Part shown: positions 32,494-42,290 of the stretch, piece after piece | Layout: the number at the start of each line of letters is the position of its first letter | How positions within the stretch are numbered: the stretch's first letter is position 1 | Source: Corythucha ciliata | Taxonomy: Eukaryota > Arthropoda > Insecta > Hemiptera > Tingidae | Length of the DNA stretch: 64,000 nt | Direction of reading: 5' to 3' | NCBI GenBank assembly: GCA_038030265.1 | Contig: CM075941.1 | Span: 39,556,164 to 39,620,163 of the forward strand | Translations under genes and position numbers: made by a program | The notes under the pieces: model-generated | Database searches by the model: none | Told to the model about the DNA's origin: nothing | The model's input: only the letters and a program-made list of their open reading frames with translations

Positions 32494-32847
32494 CTAACCG
32501 ACTTTGTCAAGAGGCTCATCTGAAGGCGGTGGTGGCGGTGGGGGGCGAAGCGCATGCTCGGTGACGTGTTCGAGCGCTCCGGCTACATAGGGACAGCGAG
32601 GAGACCATCTTTTATGCTCCCCAAGGGGATCATCTCCGGGAATCCATTGCCACAGACATAGACCGCAGAAGGGGCACTCCACAATGTCCGCCATGCCAGT
32701 GTAGAAAAACCCGGCTTTTGCTATCCGATATGGGGGGATAAACGTAATTGGCCATATCCAAAATGTTTGTAGTCTGGCGCTGTGCGATACGTATTCCCAC
32801 GTGCAGCGGCGATGAGGACAGGCGACTGTTGGATGTCGTTGTCCCAT
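32494..32847 (-). CDS. BIR-domain (IAP-like) protein carried by the Polinton
   Basis: 117 residues from MGQRHPTVACPHRRC (32847). It contains one BIR domain: SARLQTFWIWP opens it, then KAGFFYTGMADIVECPFCGL and the zinc set C-x2-C-x16-H-x6-C (CPFC ... GDDPLGEHKRWSPRC), an exact match to BIR spacing with the usual GDDP and EH residues. An upstream CPHRRCTWEYV adds two cysteines and a histidine-like site. The C-terminus is a poly-proline linker; no RING finger. BIR proteins bind caspases or IAP-binding motifs and block cell death, or act in chromosome passenger complexes (family knowledge). In a virus-like element an anti-apoptotic role is plausible inference. No frameshift. Confidence 0.85.
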   Translation of the reverse strand: MGQRHPTVACPHRRCTWEYVSHSARLQTFWIWPITFIPPYRIAKAGFFYTGMADIVECPFCGLCLWQWIPGDDPLGEHKRWSPRCPYVAGALEHVTEHALRPPPPPPPSDEPLDKVG

Positions 32848-32877
32848 GATGAACGGTTGAAGACTGCCGAACCTCAC

Positions 32878-33819
32878 TCAATCAGACAGCGACTTAAGCG
32901 ATATCCAAGAATTGTGACTAGAATCGAATCCGAGCCACTTTACAAAAACCTTGTCACCCCTGCGCCGAATGACCTTTTCCACCAGGTAGACGTCAGGTAG
33001 GCGGGTTTTTTGCAATTCTTGCTCGTAAAATTTGCCAAGGACGGGCCGACTATTCAAATCAACTAGTGAATACATGGCAACTTCGCGATTAAAAACCTCC
33101 CCGACCGTGAACTGTTCATTTGTCCAATTGGGGAGGTAGCCTTTGGCAAAAACGTGTTTAAACTTGCTGATTCGTACACGATCACCGACACGTAGCCTTG
33201 GACGGCGCCAACCGACCGGTTTTCCTGCCTCGGCGAGTCGTTGAATAATAAAGGACTCGTCGACCTTGGTAACGTCAGCCGGTCGCATTCCAATACTCCG
33301 ATGAACGCGTTCGTTGTAGCGTTGAATTAGAGACGGCAGATATTCAACCCATTTATAATTTCCATTTATGCTGAACATTTTCCACATCCAGGTCTTGAGG
33401 GTGCGATTCCAGCGCTCCACGATGCTGGCATGCAGGGGGCTGTAGGTGCAGTAGTGAGTCGCGCCATATTTTTCCAGAACATGAGCAACGTGTCTGTTGA
33501 AAAATTCCTTTCCCGCGTCCGTTTGAAAGTACTTGGGCCGCATAAAGTCGGCATTTTCACGAAAAAGGCGTTCCAGCGCCTCGGCCACCTCCAGACCAGT
33601 CTTGGTTCGAAGCGGCACTGCCCAACCTCGCTTTGAGCCGCAGTCAATTACCGTGAGTATGTAGCGATAACCATTGTCGGCTAGACTAGGATCTAGTACA
33701 ATCAAGTCGGACTGGTAGAGGTCCGTTGAAACGGCTTTAATTCGAGTTCGAAATCTGGGATAGTTGCGGCGCGCTTGTCAGAAAAGCTCGTTGACTAGTC
33801 GTTCCTTGACTGACATCAT
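32878..33819 (-). pseudogene. Polinton integrase (rve plus chromodomain), one premature stop
   Basis: Retroviral-type integrase that would insert the element. It starts MMSVKERLVNELF (33819), meets TGA at codon 14 (33780-33778), then continues in frame QARRNYPRF to the end. Core motifs: YILTVIDCGSKRGW (Asp), YFQTDAGKEFFN (Asp) and YSPLHASIVERWNRTLK (Glu). A C-terminal chromodomain reads YLVEKVIRRRGDKVFVKWLG. Total 313 codons. A downstream start beyond the stop would drop only the N-terminal ~25 residues, so some function is conceivable. It ends 31 bp before the BIR start. Confidence 0.85.
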
Positions 33820-33836
33820 AATTAAAACTGTCGAGA

Positions 33837-34216
33837 CTAGACAATGATGCCGGCCTCTTGTAATTCGGACAGAATGGCTTCCACCTCGTTGTCATGGCCC
33901 GAATGCCCGGCTGATCGTGAAGCGATGAGCTGACGAAGTCGATCAACAAGCTCGTTGGGATCGTTCCCACAATTACAATTTGCATGAGATTAATGAACCA
34001 CACGGCTATTGCAATCACCACTAGTAGGACGGTTTCATACGGGACCGTCGTCGCTACACCAGTGCACATTTCGTAAGTGCGAATAATCTGTGGGCAAGTC
34101 GGAAGCAGGTTGGGCATGCGCGAGCAGTTTGCATACAGCATTTCGGCAACCTTACATGGAATACCCGACGGCAGGGCTCCAAACCCCTCCGCCAACTGCT
34201 CTGGAGGATGGTTCAT
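33837..34216 (-). pseudogene. Polinton small membrane protein, one frameshift
   Basis: Start at MNHPPEQLAEGF (34216). A Cys-containing N-terminal domain is followed by one strong transmembrane segment (VLLVVIAIAVWFINLMQIVIV). A one-base shift near 33960 leads to the hydrophilic tail NELVDRLRQLIAS ... LSELQEAGIIV, ending at 33837, 18 bp before the integrase start. No family recognised. Small membrane proteins are known among Polinton and adintovirus genes, but this one cannot be assigned. Confidence 0.5.
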
Positions 34217-34346
34217 GTTCAACTGCTGCGCGCATGCTGGGCCACGCCAGTCCCCCGCTAGGCCTTGAGCACATGCACAATCGGACGTGGTTTGTATTTT
34301 GAACGGGGGGCCACTAATTCAATTATGTTTCAGTATCTTTTCAGAC

Positions 34347-37300
34347 ATGGAACCCTCCACCTCTTCGTGGCAATGCCCAGCTTGCCAACGGCAGTTCGTG
34401 AGCAATGCGCTTCTACGTCGCCACCTGCGCACCAACGCATGCTCACTGCAATGTTCGCGCTGCCAGAGGTCGTTCACTTCGGTGACGAATCGCATTCGAC
34501 ATGAGGTCAGCAATAAGTGTTCGGCGCCTACCGCCCCCACCACACCATCGACCTCCGCCGCCAACCGTCAACGGCCTGCATGTGAAAATTGCCACCGGAC
34601 GTTCACCACGGACTACAACCTTCAGGCCCACTTGCGTGCGCAAACGTGTTCGTTTACCTGTCAGAGATGCGGGCGCACTTTTGCAACGCTTTTCAACAAA
34701 CGCCGCCATCTTCGTAAGCGAGAGTGTGGTAGCGCCCCGCTCGTTGACAGGCGAACGCTAAGACGGAAGGCCCTTCGGACGGGGCTGGAATGTGGCGAGG
34801 ACGTGTTTGTTCACGTGGAGACGGCATTTGAGGACAGACTCGTCACATTCTATGCCCCCAACACATTCGACGCTGAGGAGACGGAGACGTTCTTCGTTTG
34901 TATAGCCGAGCAGGCGCGGCTAAGATCGAGGAGTTCCTGGCCAAGTGGTCATCACTAAAATTCAACTTCACCCTGGAGATGACCTACGAAAAGCCAGGGA
35001 CTACGCCCCCCACTACAGCCGACAGGGCGTTCCATACGGCCAGCGTGCCGGTGTATGAGGATACGGACCTCAATCAACTGCTATCGGACGCCTTCGACGA
35101 GCTCCTCAGCGCCATCGTCACGTACGAAGGGCACGGTAGTGGGTTCAGTCTCGCTAAAATTGATGGCCTCCTCCTCAACATCAACAAGTTCACCCCGCTG
35201 AAAGGAGGCTGTCACCTTCCACTACCGTCATTCATTGCTCGCCGACACGCCTGTGACTCCACCATCAATGAGGGCAATGATTGCTTCCGTCACGCCATTC
35301 TCGCCAAGTCGTCGTCGTCGTCGTCGCCTCTGCCTGACCTGGACTTCTCCATGGTGAACTTTCCAACCAGTCTGCGGGATATTGCCAAATTCGAGCGCGC
35401 CAACTCTGTCATCAGCGTCAACGTCTTCGGCATTGATGACAAAAAATGCGTTTATCCTCTGCGAGTTGCGAAAGTGGAGAAGCCTCATCACCGAGACCTA
35501 CTTCTCCTCGAGACCAGTGAACACCCAGGTCACTACGTCAGGATCTTTGATTTTGAGCGTCTGGTCTCGGCTCAGGTAGGGGCCTCGCACAAGTCGTTCC
35601 GTATATGCAAGCGCTGCTTTACCCGCTTCGACTCCCGTTTCCACACCGATGAAACAGTTGAAGAGCACCGTCGGCTTTGCGACGCCACAGGACCGCCCAC
35701 CCGGGTGATTATGCCGACGGAGGAGTCACAGCGGGTGACGTTCACGAACGTGCACAAGAGCGTTCGTGTACCGTTCGTCGTATACGTCGACACGGAGTGC
35801 ATCCTGGAGCCGATTTCATCGTGCGAGCCACCATCTTCAGCATCGTTCACTTCCCGGTACCAGAAGCATACCATGTCTTCCTTTTGCGTGATGGTCGAGG
35901 GTGAGCATCCTCTTGGACCTGCCTTCAACGAGCCCTACGTCTACAGAGGTCAGTACGCATCTGCTGAGCTCGTTGTTGTGCTTCAACTCATCGCCGACAA
36001 GATCCGCACCGTCTACCGGGGCAATGTCAACCCGCCCCGAACCAGGGAGGACATGGAAGCTTTTGCGACGGCCACCATCTGCCACCTGTGTCGCCATCCC
36101 CTGGGTGATGATCGAGTTTTTGACCACGATCACATCCAGGGCACGTACCGGGGTGCTGCCCACAGCAAGTGCAACCTGCTGGCAAGACAGCCAAATTTCA
36201 TCCCGGTTGTCTTCCACGGAGGCTCGCACTATGATTTCAAATTCATCGTGAGGGACCTTGCCCTGGCCGAGGGCCGTGTAACCGCCATCCCACACACGGA
36301 GGAGAACTTCATCTCGTTTGGACTGAGCGTGCATGATGACAGTGATCCTTCGGTCCCCTCGATATGGCCCCGCTTCATAGACTCGATCCGCTTTCTGCCC
36401 TCCAGCCTGGACACGCTCTTCAAGAACATGAGCCGGGAACAGTTTGCTGTCCTGCCCAAACTCTACCAGGGCGAGCAACTTGACCTCTTGCTCAGGAAGC
36501 AGGTGTTCCCGTACGATGTCGTTTCCAGCCGGGAAAGCTACGACCGAACGAGTCTACCCACGAAAGACGAATCTACAACCGGCTTCATGACACCCACGTC
36601 AGCGACGAGGATTATGCCCACGCCCAGAAGGTCTGGTCAGCCTTCAATATCCAAACTCTGGGCGAATACTCGGACCTTTACCTCCGCATGGACACCATTC
36701 TTCTGCGCGAGGTATTTGAGAATTTCCGGACCGGATTTCTCACTTCCGAGTATGGGCTTGATCCTGCTCACTACTTCTCGCTGCCAGGTCTTTCGTGGGA
36801 CGGAGCACTCCGCCTGACAGGAGTGGAACTCAATTTAATCACCGAATACGACGTTTTCCAGATGGTCGAGAGTGGCATCCGAGGGGGCTATGTGCAGGCA
36901 ATCACCCGTCATGCAAAATCGGATGATTCGTGGCGCCTCCTGTACATAGATTCAAACAATTTCTATGGATTAGGTTCCTCGATGTCGCTACCCACCGGGG
37001 GACTTGCATTTGTCGACGATCCATCGACTGTGGACCTCCTGACGGTCGCCGACAACAGCCCCGTTGGGTACTTTGCGGAGGTAGACGTTGACGTTCCCGA
37101 CCATCTGCACGATATCTTCAATGAGTATCCACTCCTGCCAGAGAAGATGACGCCGCCAGGGTCCAAATATGTGAAATTGGTGGGCACTCTGTCACCGAAG
37201 AAAAACTACGTTCTCCACTACAGGACGCTCCAGTTCGCTATCTCCCACGGTCTGGTCCTTCGTAAGGTCCACCGCGTGATTCGCTTTGACCAAAGCGCAT

Positions 37301-38173
37301 GGCTGGCTCCGTTCATCTCATTCAACACCGAGAAACGCAAGCTGGCCGTCACGCAGTTTATGAAGGACTTGTGGAAATTGCTCAACAACGCGAGTTTCGG
37401 CAAGACGATTGAGAATGTCCGCGCTCGAAGGAACATCAAACTGGCAACGCATCGCGAGTTTGCGGACACGCTCATCGCCAAACCATCGTTTGTTCGGCGC
37501 ACGCTTCTAGGCCCTCACGTTGCCGCCTTCCACATGGCCAAGGAGTCTCTGCTGCTGGACAAGCCGATCTTCGTTGGGTTTGCAATTTTAGAGTTGGCGA
37601 AACTGCACATGACTCGTTTCCACTACGACGTCATGGTTCCTCGCTACGGTCCGGAGAGGCTTCGCCTCATCTACACCGACACGGACTCGTTCGTCTACAA
37701 CATCCAGACGAACGGCGAGGACTGGAGAACGGATGTTTTTGCCCACCTGTCACAGCAATGAAAACAAGAAGGTCTTGGGAAAATTCAAGGATGAGCTCGC
37801 CGGAAAAGATCTCCTCGAGTTTGTCGCTCTCCGCGCCAAAATGTACGCGTTCACAGTCGAGGGGGGAGGTGAAGTGAAGAAGGCGAAAGGGACCAAAAAG
37901 AGCGCCGTCAAGAACGTCCTGACCTTCGAGGACTACAAACGTCTGGTTCTTGACGGCCGCGACATTATTTACACGCAGTTCAACTCGATCCGGTCGTTCC
38001 GCCATGAACTTTTCTCGGTGCGTGTAAATAAAAAGTCCCTCTCCCCCCTGGATGACAAACGGTATATTTTGAGCGACAAAATAACGACCTTGGCGCACGG
38101 TCACCGTCGTATTGCGACCCTGGCGGATCAAATAGAAATCGACGACGACGACGACGGCAATGACATCGTGTGA
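34347..38173 (+). pseudogene. Protein-primed DNA polymerase B with N-terminal zinc fingers, three frameshifts
   Basis: Replicative polymerase of the Polinton. Start MEPSTSSWQCPAC (34347), just after a TTTTCAG that may be a leader intron acceptor. Four C-x2-C-x12-H-x5-C fingers come first (CPACQRQF, CSRCQRSF, CENCHRTF, CQRCGRTF; residues 10-135). Then an N-terminal domain, exonuclease I (VVYVDTECIL), a Cys/His endonuclease-like insert (CHLCRHPL ... DHDHIQGTYRG ... HSKCNL, about 36080-36180) and exonuclease II (HYDFKFIVRDL). Polymerase motifs A (YIDSNNFYG), B (LLNNASFGKTIEN) and C (YTDTDSFVY), and the KRYIL/TLAHGH end follow. Frame changes lie near 34905, 36565 and 37745. All catalytic motifs are present, so decay is recent or reflects assembly error. 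Confidence 0.92.
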
Positions 38174-38259
38174 TGCGGACGGAGTGGTGGTGGTGGTGGC
38201 GGTCGCATTCGTGGCGGGATGCGACTTCGACGGGTGTTGGTGGTGGGGGAAACGAGCAG

Positions 38260-38376
38260 TATAAAGAGCGCCGGCACAATCTCAGATCATTCTCACGCAC
38301 ATCTCCATCACGATCTGAGGTACATTACCAGTAATTTTTTACCTTGCCTGTATTTGACTTTGTTTTGTGTCTGTAG
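38260..38376 (+). promoter_or_regulatory. TATA promoter and leader intron of the right-end Polinton gene
   Basis: TATAAAG at 38260-38266, an initiator-like TCAGATCATT at 38282, then a leader with a donor-like GAG/GTACAT at 38320 and an acceptor-like CTGTAG ending 38376, 18 bp before the ATG at 38395. The layout is inferred from consensus spacing. Confidence 0.5.
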
Positions 38377-38394
38377 GAAAAATTAAACAAAACC

Positions 38395-38735
38395 ATGTCT
38401 AACGCCGCCTTCGTCGACATTTTGAACACGGCCGGTTCTGCCGACCTCACCCGTACTTGGTACGTCGTTTTACATATCGCGCGTCTGGGAAATTCGGACC
38501 GGTCGTCATTGCATCACTCGAAGCGGTCGGCGACAAGACTATTCTCAGCGACAATCAACAACAATTATCGCCTATTATCAACGTCTACTTGCCTCAACGA
38601 TTTGTCGATTCGATGACTCCTGCGCTGGCTGCTAATTATAACATAAACGTTCCTTCGCTGTTTCTAATTTACGAAGGAGATGAGAATGGCACATTTAAAG
38701 TCAAATTTGTCAATGTTCCTACTCTACACGAATAA
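38395..38735 (+). pseudogene. Polinton small protein B (YLP-R motif family), one frameshift
   Basis: Starts MSNAAFVDILNTAGSADLTR (38395). The frame changes near 38460-38490 to KFGPVVIASLEAVGDK, INVYLPQRFVDSMTP, ANYNINVPSLFLIYEG and ends VPTLHE. The spacing of YLPxR, TP, YN and PSL matches the protein at 27390-27620, so these are likely paralogues. The stop lies inside the right terminal repeat. A strong TATA box precedes it, suggesting high expression. No named family is recognised; a single-strand DNA-binding role is only a guess. Confidence 0.5.
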
Positions 38736-38757
38736 ATTATTATGTTCCAACTTTTTT

Positions 38758-38793
<36 letters not shown>

Positions 38794-39192
38794 AAGAACT
38801 GATTGGGGGTCTGTGAAGTCTGGTCGGTGGTTGGCGGATGGGTGATGAGTAGGGGGGTTTCCATACTTGCCACCGCGGTGGTCCACCGACTAGCGAGGAG
38901 GTCCTGGCGGTGGGCGAGGGGTGAGAGCGCGCGGGCGGCGGCTGGGCGGGGGGCGGAGCTAGCCGTACCTAGGCGGGGGGCGGGCACGGTGGGGCGAGGG
39001 GCGGGAACAGGCAACTGGAGGGGAACTCCGATTGGGGCGGGGCGGGTACAAAATGGCCGATTCGGGGGCGAGCCGGAAGGGGGCGGGTACAAAATGGACG
39101 AGGGCCGGAGGGGGCCAGGGGTGGTGGGCGTGGACGGGGGCGGGTCGTTATCTCGTTATCCCGATCCCTCATACACCCCTCGGGTCCCTACT
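38699..39192. repeat. Polinton right terminal inverted repeat
   Basis: 494 bp, complement of 23653-24135, slightly longer through extra GC-rich bases near 38965-39005 and a longer T run (38759-38789). Ends CCCTACT before the GGTTTC target duplication. Confidence 0.95.
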
Positions 39193-39198
39193 GGTTTC

Positions 39199-40590
39199 AT
39201 TCAATTTTTCAGAATAAATCAATGAAATCACATGGTTTTCTACAATAGTGTAGCTAGTGCGGACCTAATAAAAAAAGAAACCGGTTAACGTCAGAAAGAG
39301 CCGGAAAACTAACATTTATTGGCCAAAATTGTAATCTTGTAGAGAAAGTCGCCACCTCCAAAATGTTGAATGAGCTTACCACCTGCGAGTCGGATTCGGA
39401 ATCAGAAGAAAGCGTTTTGGAACAATTAACTTCTGACAGTGACTCTGCAGATAACGATGTTTGACTTTTTCCTTATTATTTGTCACCATTTCATTAAAAA
39501 TTGTTAAAAGTTTCCACTACATTTTTAATACCTCGTGTCCTTCGTCTCGATGCTGAAGGTTGATTGTATTATTATTTGTAGGTTTTAAATATATCCACTC
39601 AATCATTCAAAAAGGGGTTTGCCATAATGTGGTACGTTGGATTACAGGAATCTACTCAAGATTCTGAAAAATGTTTGTTTTCAAATGTAAAACTAGTGTT
39701 TTTTAAAATGCGTTTTCTCGCGTTCTCTGGAGTACTTTTAAACTTCGAATCCATTCATGTTGTACTGTATTCATCCAGTAAGATAAGACTCATAATTGAA
39801 GAAGTCCAGTGCCAAATTAGTCGAATTACATCAATTATTTTTGAAATATAAATTCCCGAAAAAATTGGATAAATTCCTATTTTCCCAGGAATTTTCTCGG
39901 AAATTTTCCGAAAAATAAATTCCCGGGAATTTGCCCATCTCTGCGTACTACCAATCTAAACTTTACCATTCGTAGACCCTGTCCGTAAGATCTTTGCTAT
40001 TAAGACTGTCGAATGTGAGGGCCGGATCATGGGGGGGGGGATTGGACACACTTTGATCGAGTTGCCCACTTTTTGCCAGTAATAAGCGGATTCCTCGGCC
40101 GATGGGCGATTTGTTGAACGCTAACGCGCTGTGTCACATCCTTCTAGCGAATTGAGCAATAGCGGGATCAGTAGGTAGTGGACCAACACCTATCGGGGCC
40201 CAGGGTGGAAATCTCTACGAGGTCTTTCATCATCCTCTGCTTGTCCAAACGACCAACTTCGAGGAAACTAGCGCCTATCTTAATTGTAGTCGCGAATTTT
40301 CCCGAAGAACTACACATGATGAATTGACGCATTATCTCAATTTCAGCCACGAATGAGAGCGTTTTCGGAATTTCAGCCAAGAATATTAGCGAAAATTAAC
40401 GTGCATTCTCAATGTATGGACGTATAGAAACTGGGAGTTAGCCTTTTTTTCTTAATTTCAGAGTCATAACCGGGGCGGCCGGGACGCTCGTCACTGTTAC
40501 AAATCCCGAAACAACAGTGCCTCACCATTTTCGGGCTACAAATCGCGTTAAATGTAACTAATTATAGCACTTGATAGGGGTAGTGATAGA
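39199..40590. other. Gene-free; hAT-like terminus at 39843-39943
   Basis: Repeated AATTCCCGAAAA / TTCCCGGGAATTT motifs end in TTGCCCATCTCTG at 39931-39943, like the terminus of some hAT elements. The partner end was not found. A 33-codon acidic frame at 39363-39464 (CESDSESEESVLEQL) resembles a transposase N-terminus but is too short to call. Confidence 0.4.
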
Positions 40591-40594
40591 GGAT

Positions 40595-40828
40595 TCAGAT
40601 TGATATGGGAAACGAGCAGTGTAACTTTGAGCCAATATAACCAAAAACTCGAACCTGCGCTCTGCCAGGCACAACGTATATTTCCTCGAATTCCGCAGAA
40701 ATTTTGAGCCACTCACTCTCTGAAGGGAGCTGTATAAATACACCGTGAAGTTTATCCAATGTATCCTCACACACCTCTTCAGAGTGTATGCACCCTGATG
40801 GATGGGGATTGGATGTACCTGCACACAA
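40595..40828 (-). pseudogene. Possible PIF/Harbinger transposase scrap
   Basis: Minus-strand frame containing FIQLPSESEWLKISAEFEEI, which resembles the segment just before the first catalytic aspartate in PIF-type transposases (W..I...F..). The following residues (YVVPGRAQV) no longer carry the DGxH/DGTE signature. Only about 77 codons, flanked by nothing recognisable. Weak. Confidence 0.3.
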
Positions 40829-41084
40829 ACAAAATGTACATACACAACACTCCCCGTCCCTCTAGTGAAAGATCTCAATAAGAAATGTTTTCGGGCCTTC
40901 AGTGCCTGACCTGTGAATTACTACTGGTGAGTTTTTTCGCTAATTTAAATGTGGTTGGTCACCATATCGACCCGGTCCTCCAAATATTCCGGAATTAGAA
41001 CATTGTCTGAAATTTCCATAACTTTCAAGGCTGCCGTATCCTCCAGGTCCAAATCTGTCCATTTTTTTTTGTTATTCATGCTCT

Positions 41085-41650
41085 GAATTTTAACATATGT
41101 CATCGACGTAAACCTGTTATTTCGTATTTTTGTGTTCAGTTTCTCCGTTTCTATGGTACCCATCTGCTCGGAATTTTGCTTAAACAACAAACACAAGGTT
41201 TAACATTTTTCATGAATACCCCTATAATTTATTTCCGTCTGTTAAATTGCAAAATCTTGGAAACATAATAACTGTAAAGCAAGCTGCAAGCAAAAGTATA
41301 ATTTTAATTTTTAAATCTGTTTGGAAAAAACTATTCTCGTTGGAGAGTTGGGGTTTCTAAAGGGCGCCTCCCCCCCTTCTGTACCATCCTTCAATTTATA
41401 CCAACATGCTGACCTGTTGCTGACGGTACACATCAGGACGTATACACGTGTGCGTTGCATTCCTCATTCTTGGAAAGGCAAACACATTTCCGTTTTTTAT
41501 TTTTTGTATTGAAAGGCCACAGCCTGTACTCTTCTTTTCCATTTAACGCTTTTTTTTTTTTTTTTTTTTTGAATATTCTCTGTAGATGACAGGGTTTACG
41601 TTGATAGCATAATTATGTTAAACTTCTGAGAATGAATACCCCTATGGTCT
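41085..41650. repeat. Scattered Harbinger-1-type end sequences
   Basis: CATGAATACCCCTATAAT at about 41209 and AATGAATACCCCTATGG at about 41632 match the right end of Harbinger element 1. CATCGACGTAAACCTGTTAT near 41100 resembles its left subterminal region (13543). These look like remnants of deleted copies or MITEs. No intact left terminus was seen. Confidence 0.5.
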
Positions 41651-42290
41651 TATTTTTGAGATATGTACGAATACTTTTATTGACTGACAATAGGTGGATT
41701 GAATAGATTGAGTAATGGTTGCTTTGAGAACATTAGAAAGGTTTTGCAACCATTCCCGTAAACGCTAAAGTTAATTTTTGTGTACGCGTTACTAGGGTAG
41801 TAAACATTTCGTTGGTTTAAATTTGAATAGCATTAACATTAGGGTTAGCGGAGCTGTTTGCAAAATCTCTTGCAAAGCACAGGGCTTGTGAACGGGGCAA
41901 AAAATAAACAAGTTAAATGTGGAGCATCCCAATTTTGATAAAATGAACCCATTGTGATTAAACAATAGGGGTACTCATTTTTGAAGTCCGTTGTTCGTTG
42001 TTTGGTTAAGTTTGTTATTTGGTTAATTCTGTTAAGAGAGGCTAGTGCGGGGATGGGTTGGAAGAGGGTGGAAGCAAGACAAGAACCAAATAACCAGTTA
42101 ACGGGCCTCAGGTGAAGTATTTTCCCAGTTAACAGAAAGTTACCTACCTTCTCGCCGCTTGGAACGCAGCGCTATAATATTTTTCTTGTATCTTTTATCT
42201 TATCAAGTTAAAAGGTCGTGTCGTGATATTATTTTGTTTTTTAAAGTTTTATTCTGCGATTTCCCTTTTCAATTTTTAAAGAAAAAGATT

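Larger units (their letters stand above)
23653..39192. mobile_element. Maverick/Polinton, 15.5 kb, complete ends
   Basis: Terminal inverted repeats start AGTAGGGACCCGAGGGG (23653) and end CCCCTCGGGTCCCTACT (39192). They are flanked by the 6-bp duplication GGTTTC (23647-23652 and 39193-39198), the hallmark target size of Polintons. Inside are a protein-primed family B DNA polymerase (plus strand) and a chromodomain retroviral-type integrase (minus strand), plus small genes. No major or minor capsid, packaging ATPase or adenovirus-type protease was recognised. Nested hAT and mariner insertions occupy 27.9-30.9 kb and 31.3-31.8 kb. Polymerase and integrase are damaged, so this copy is probably immobile unless the breaks are assembly errors. 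Confidence 0.95.

Noticed and set aside
35837..36478. 213-codon minus-strand ORF inside PolB
   Set aside because: Antisense shadow of the polymerase, whose motifs are clear on the plus strand.
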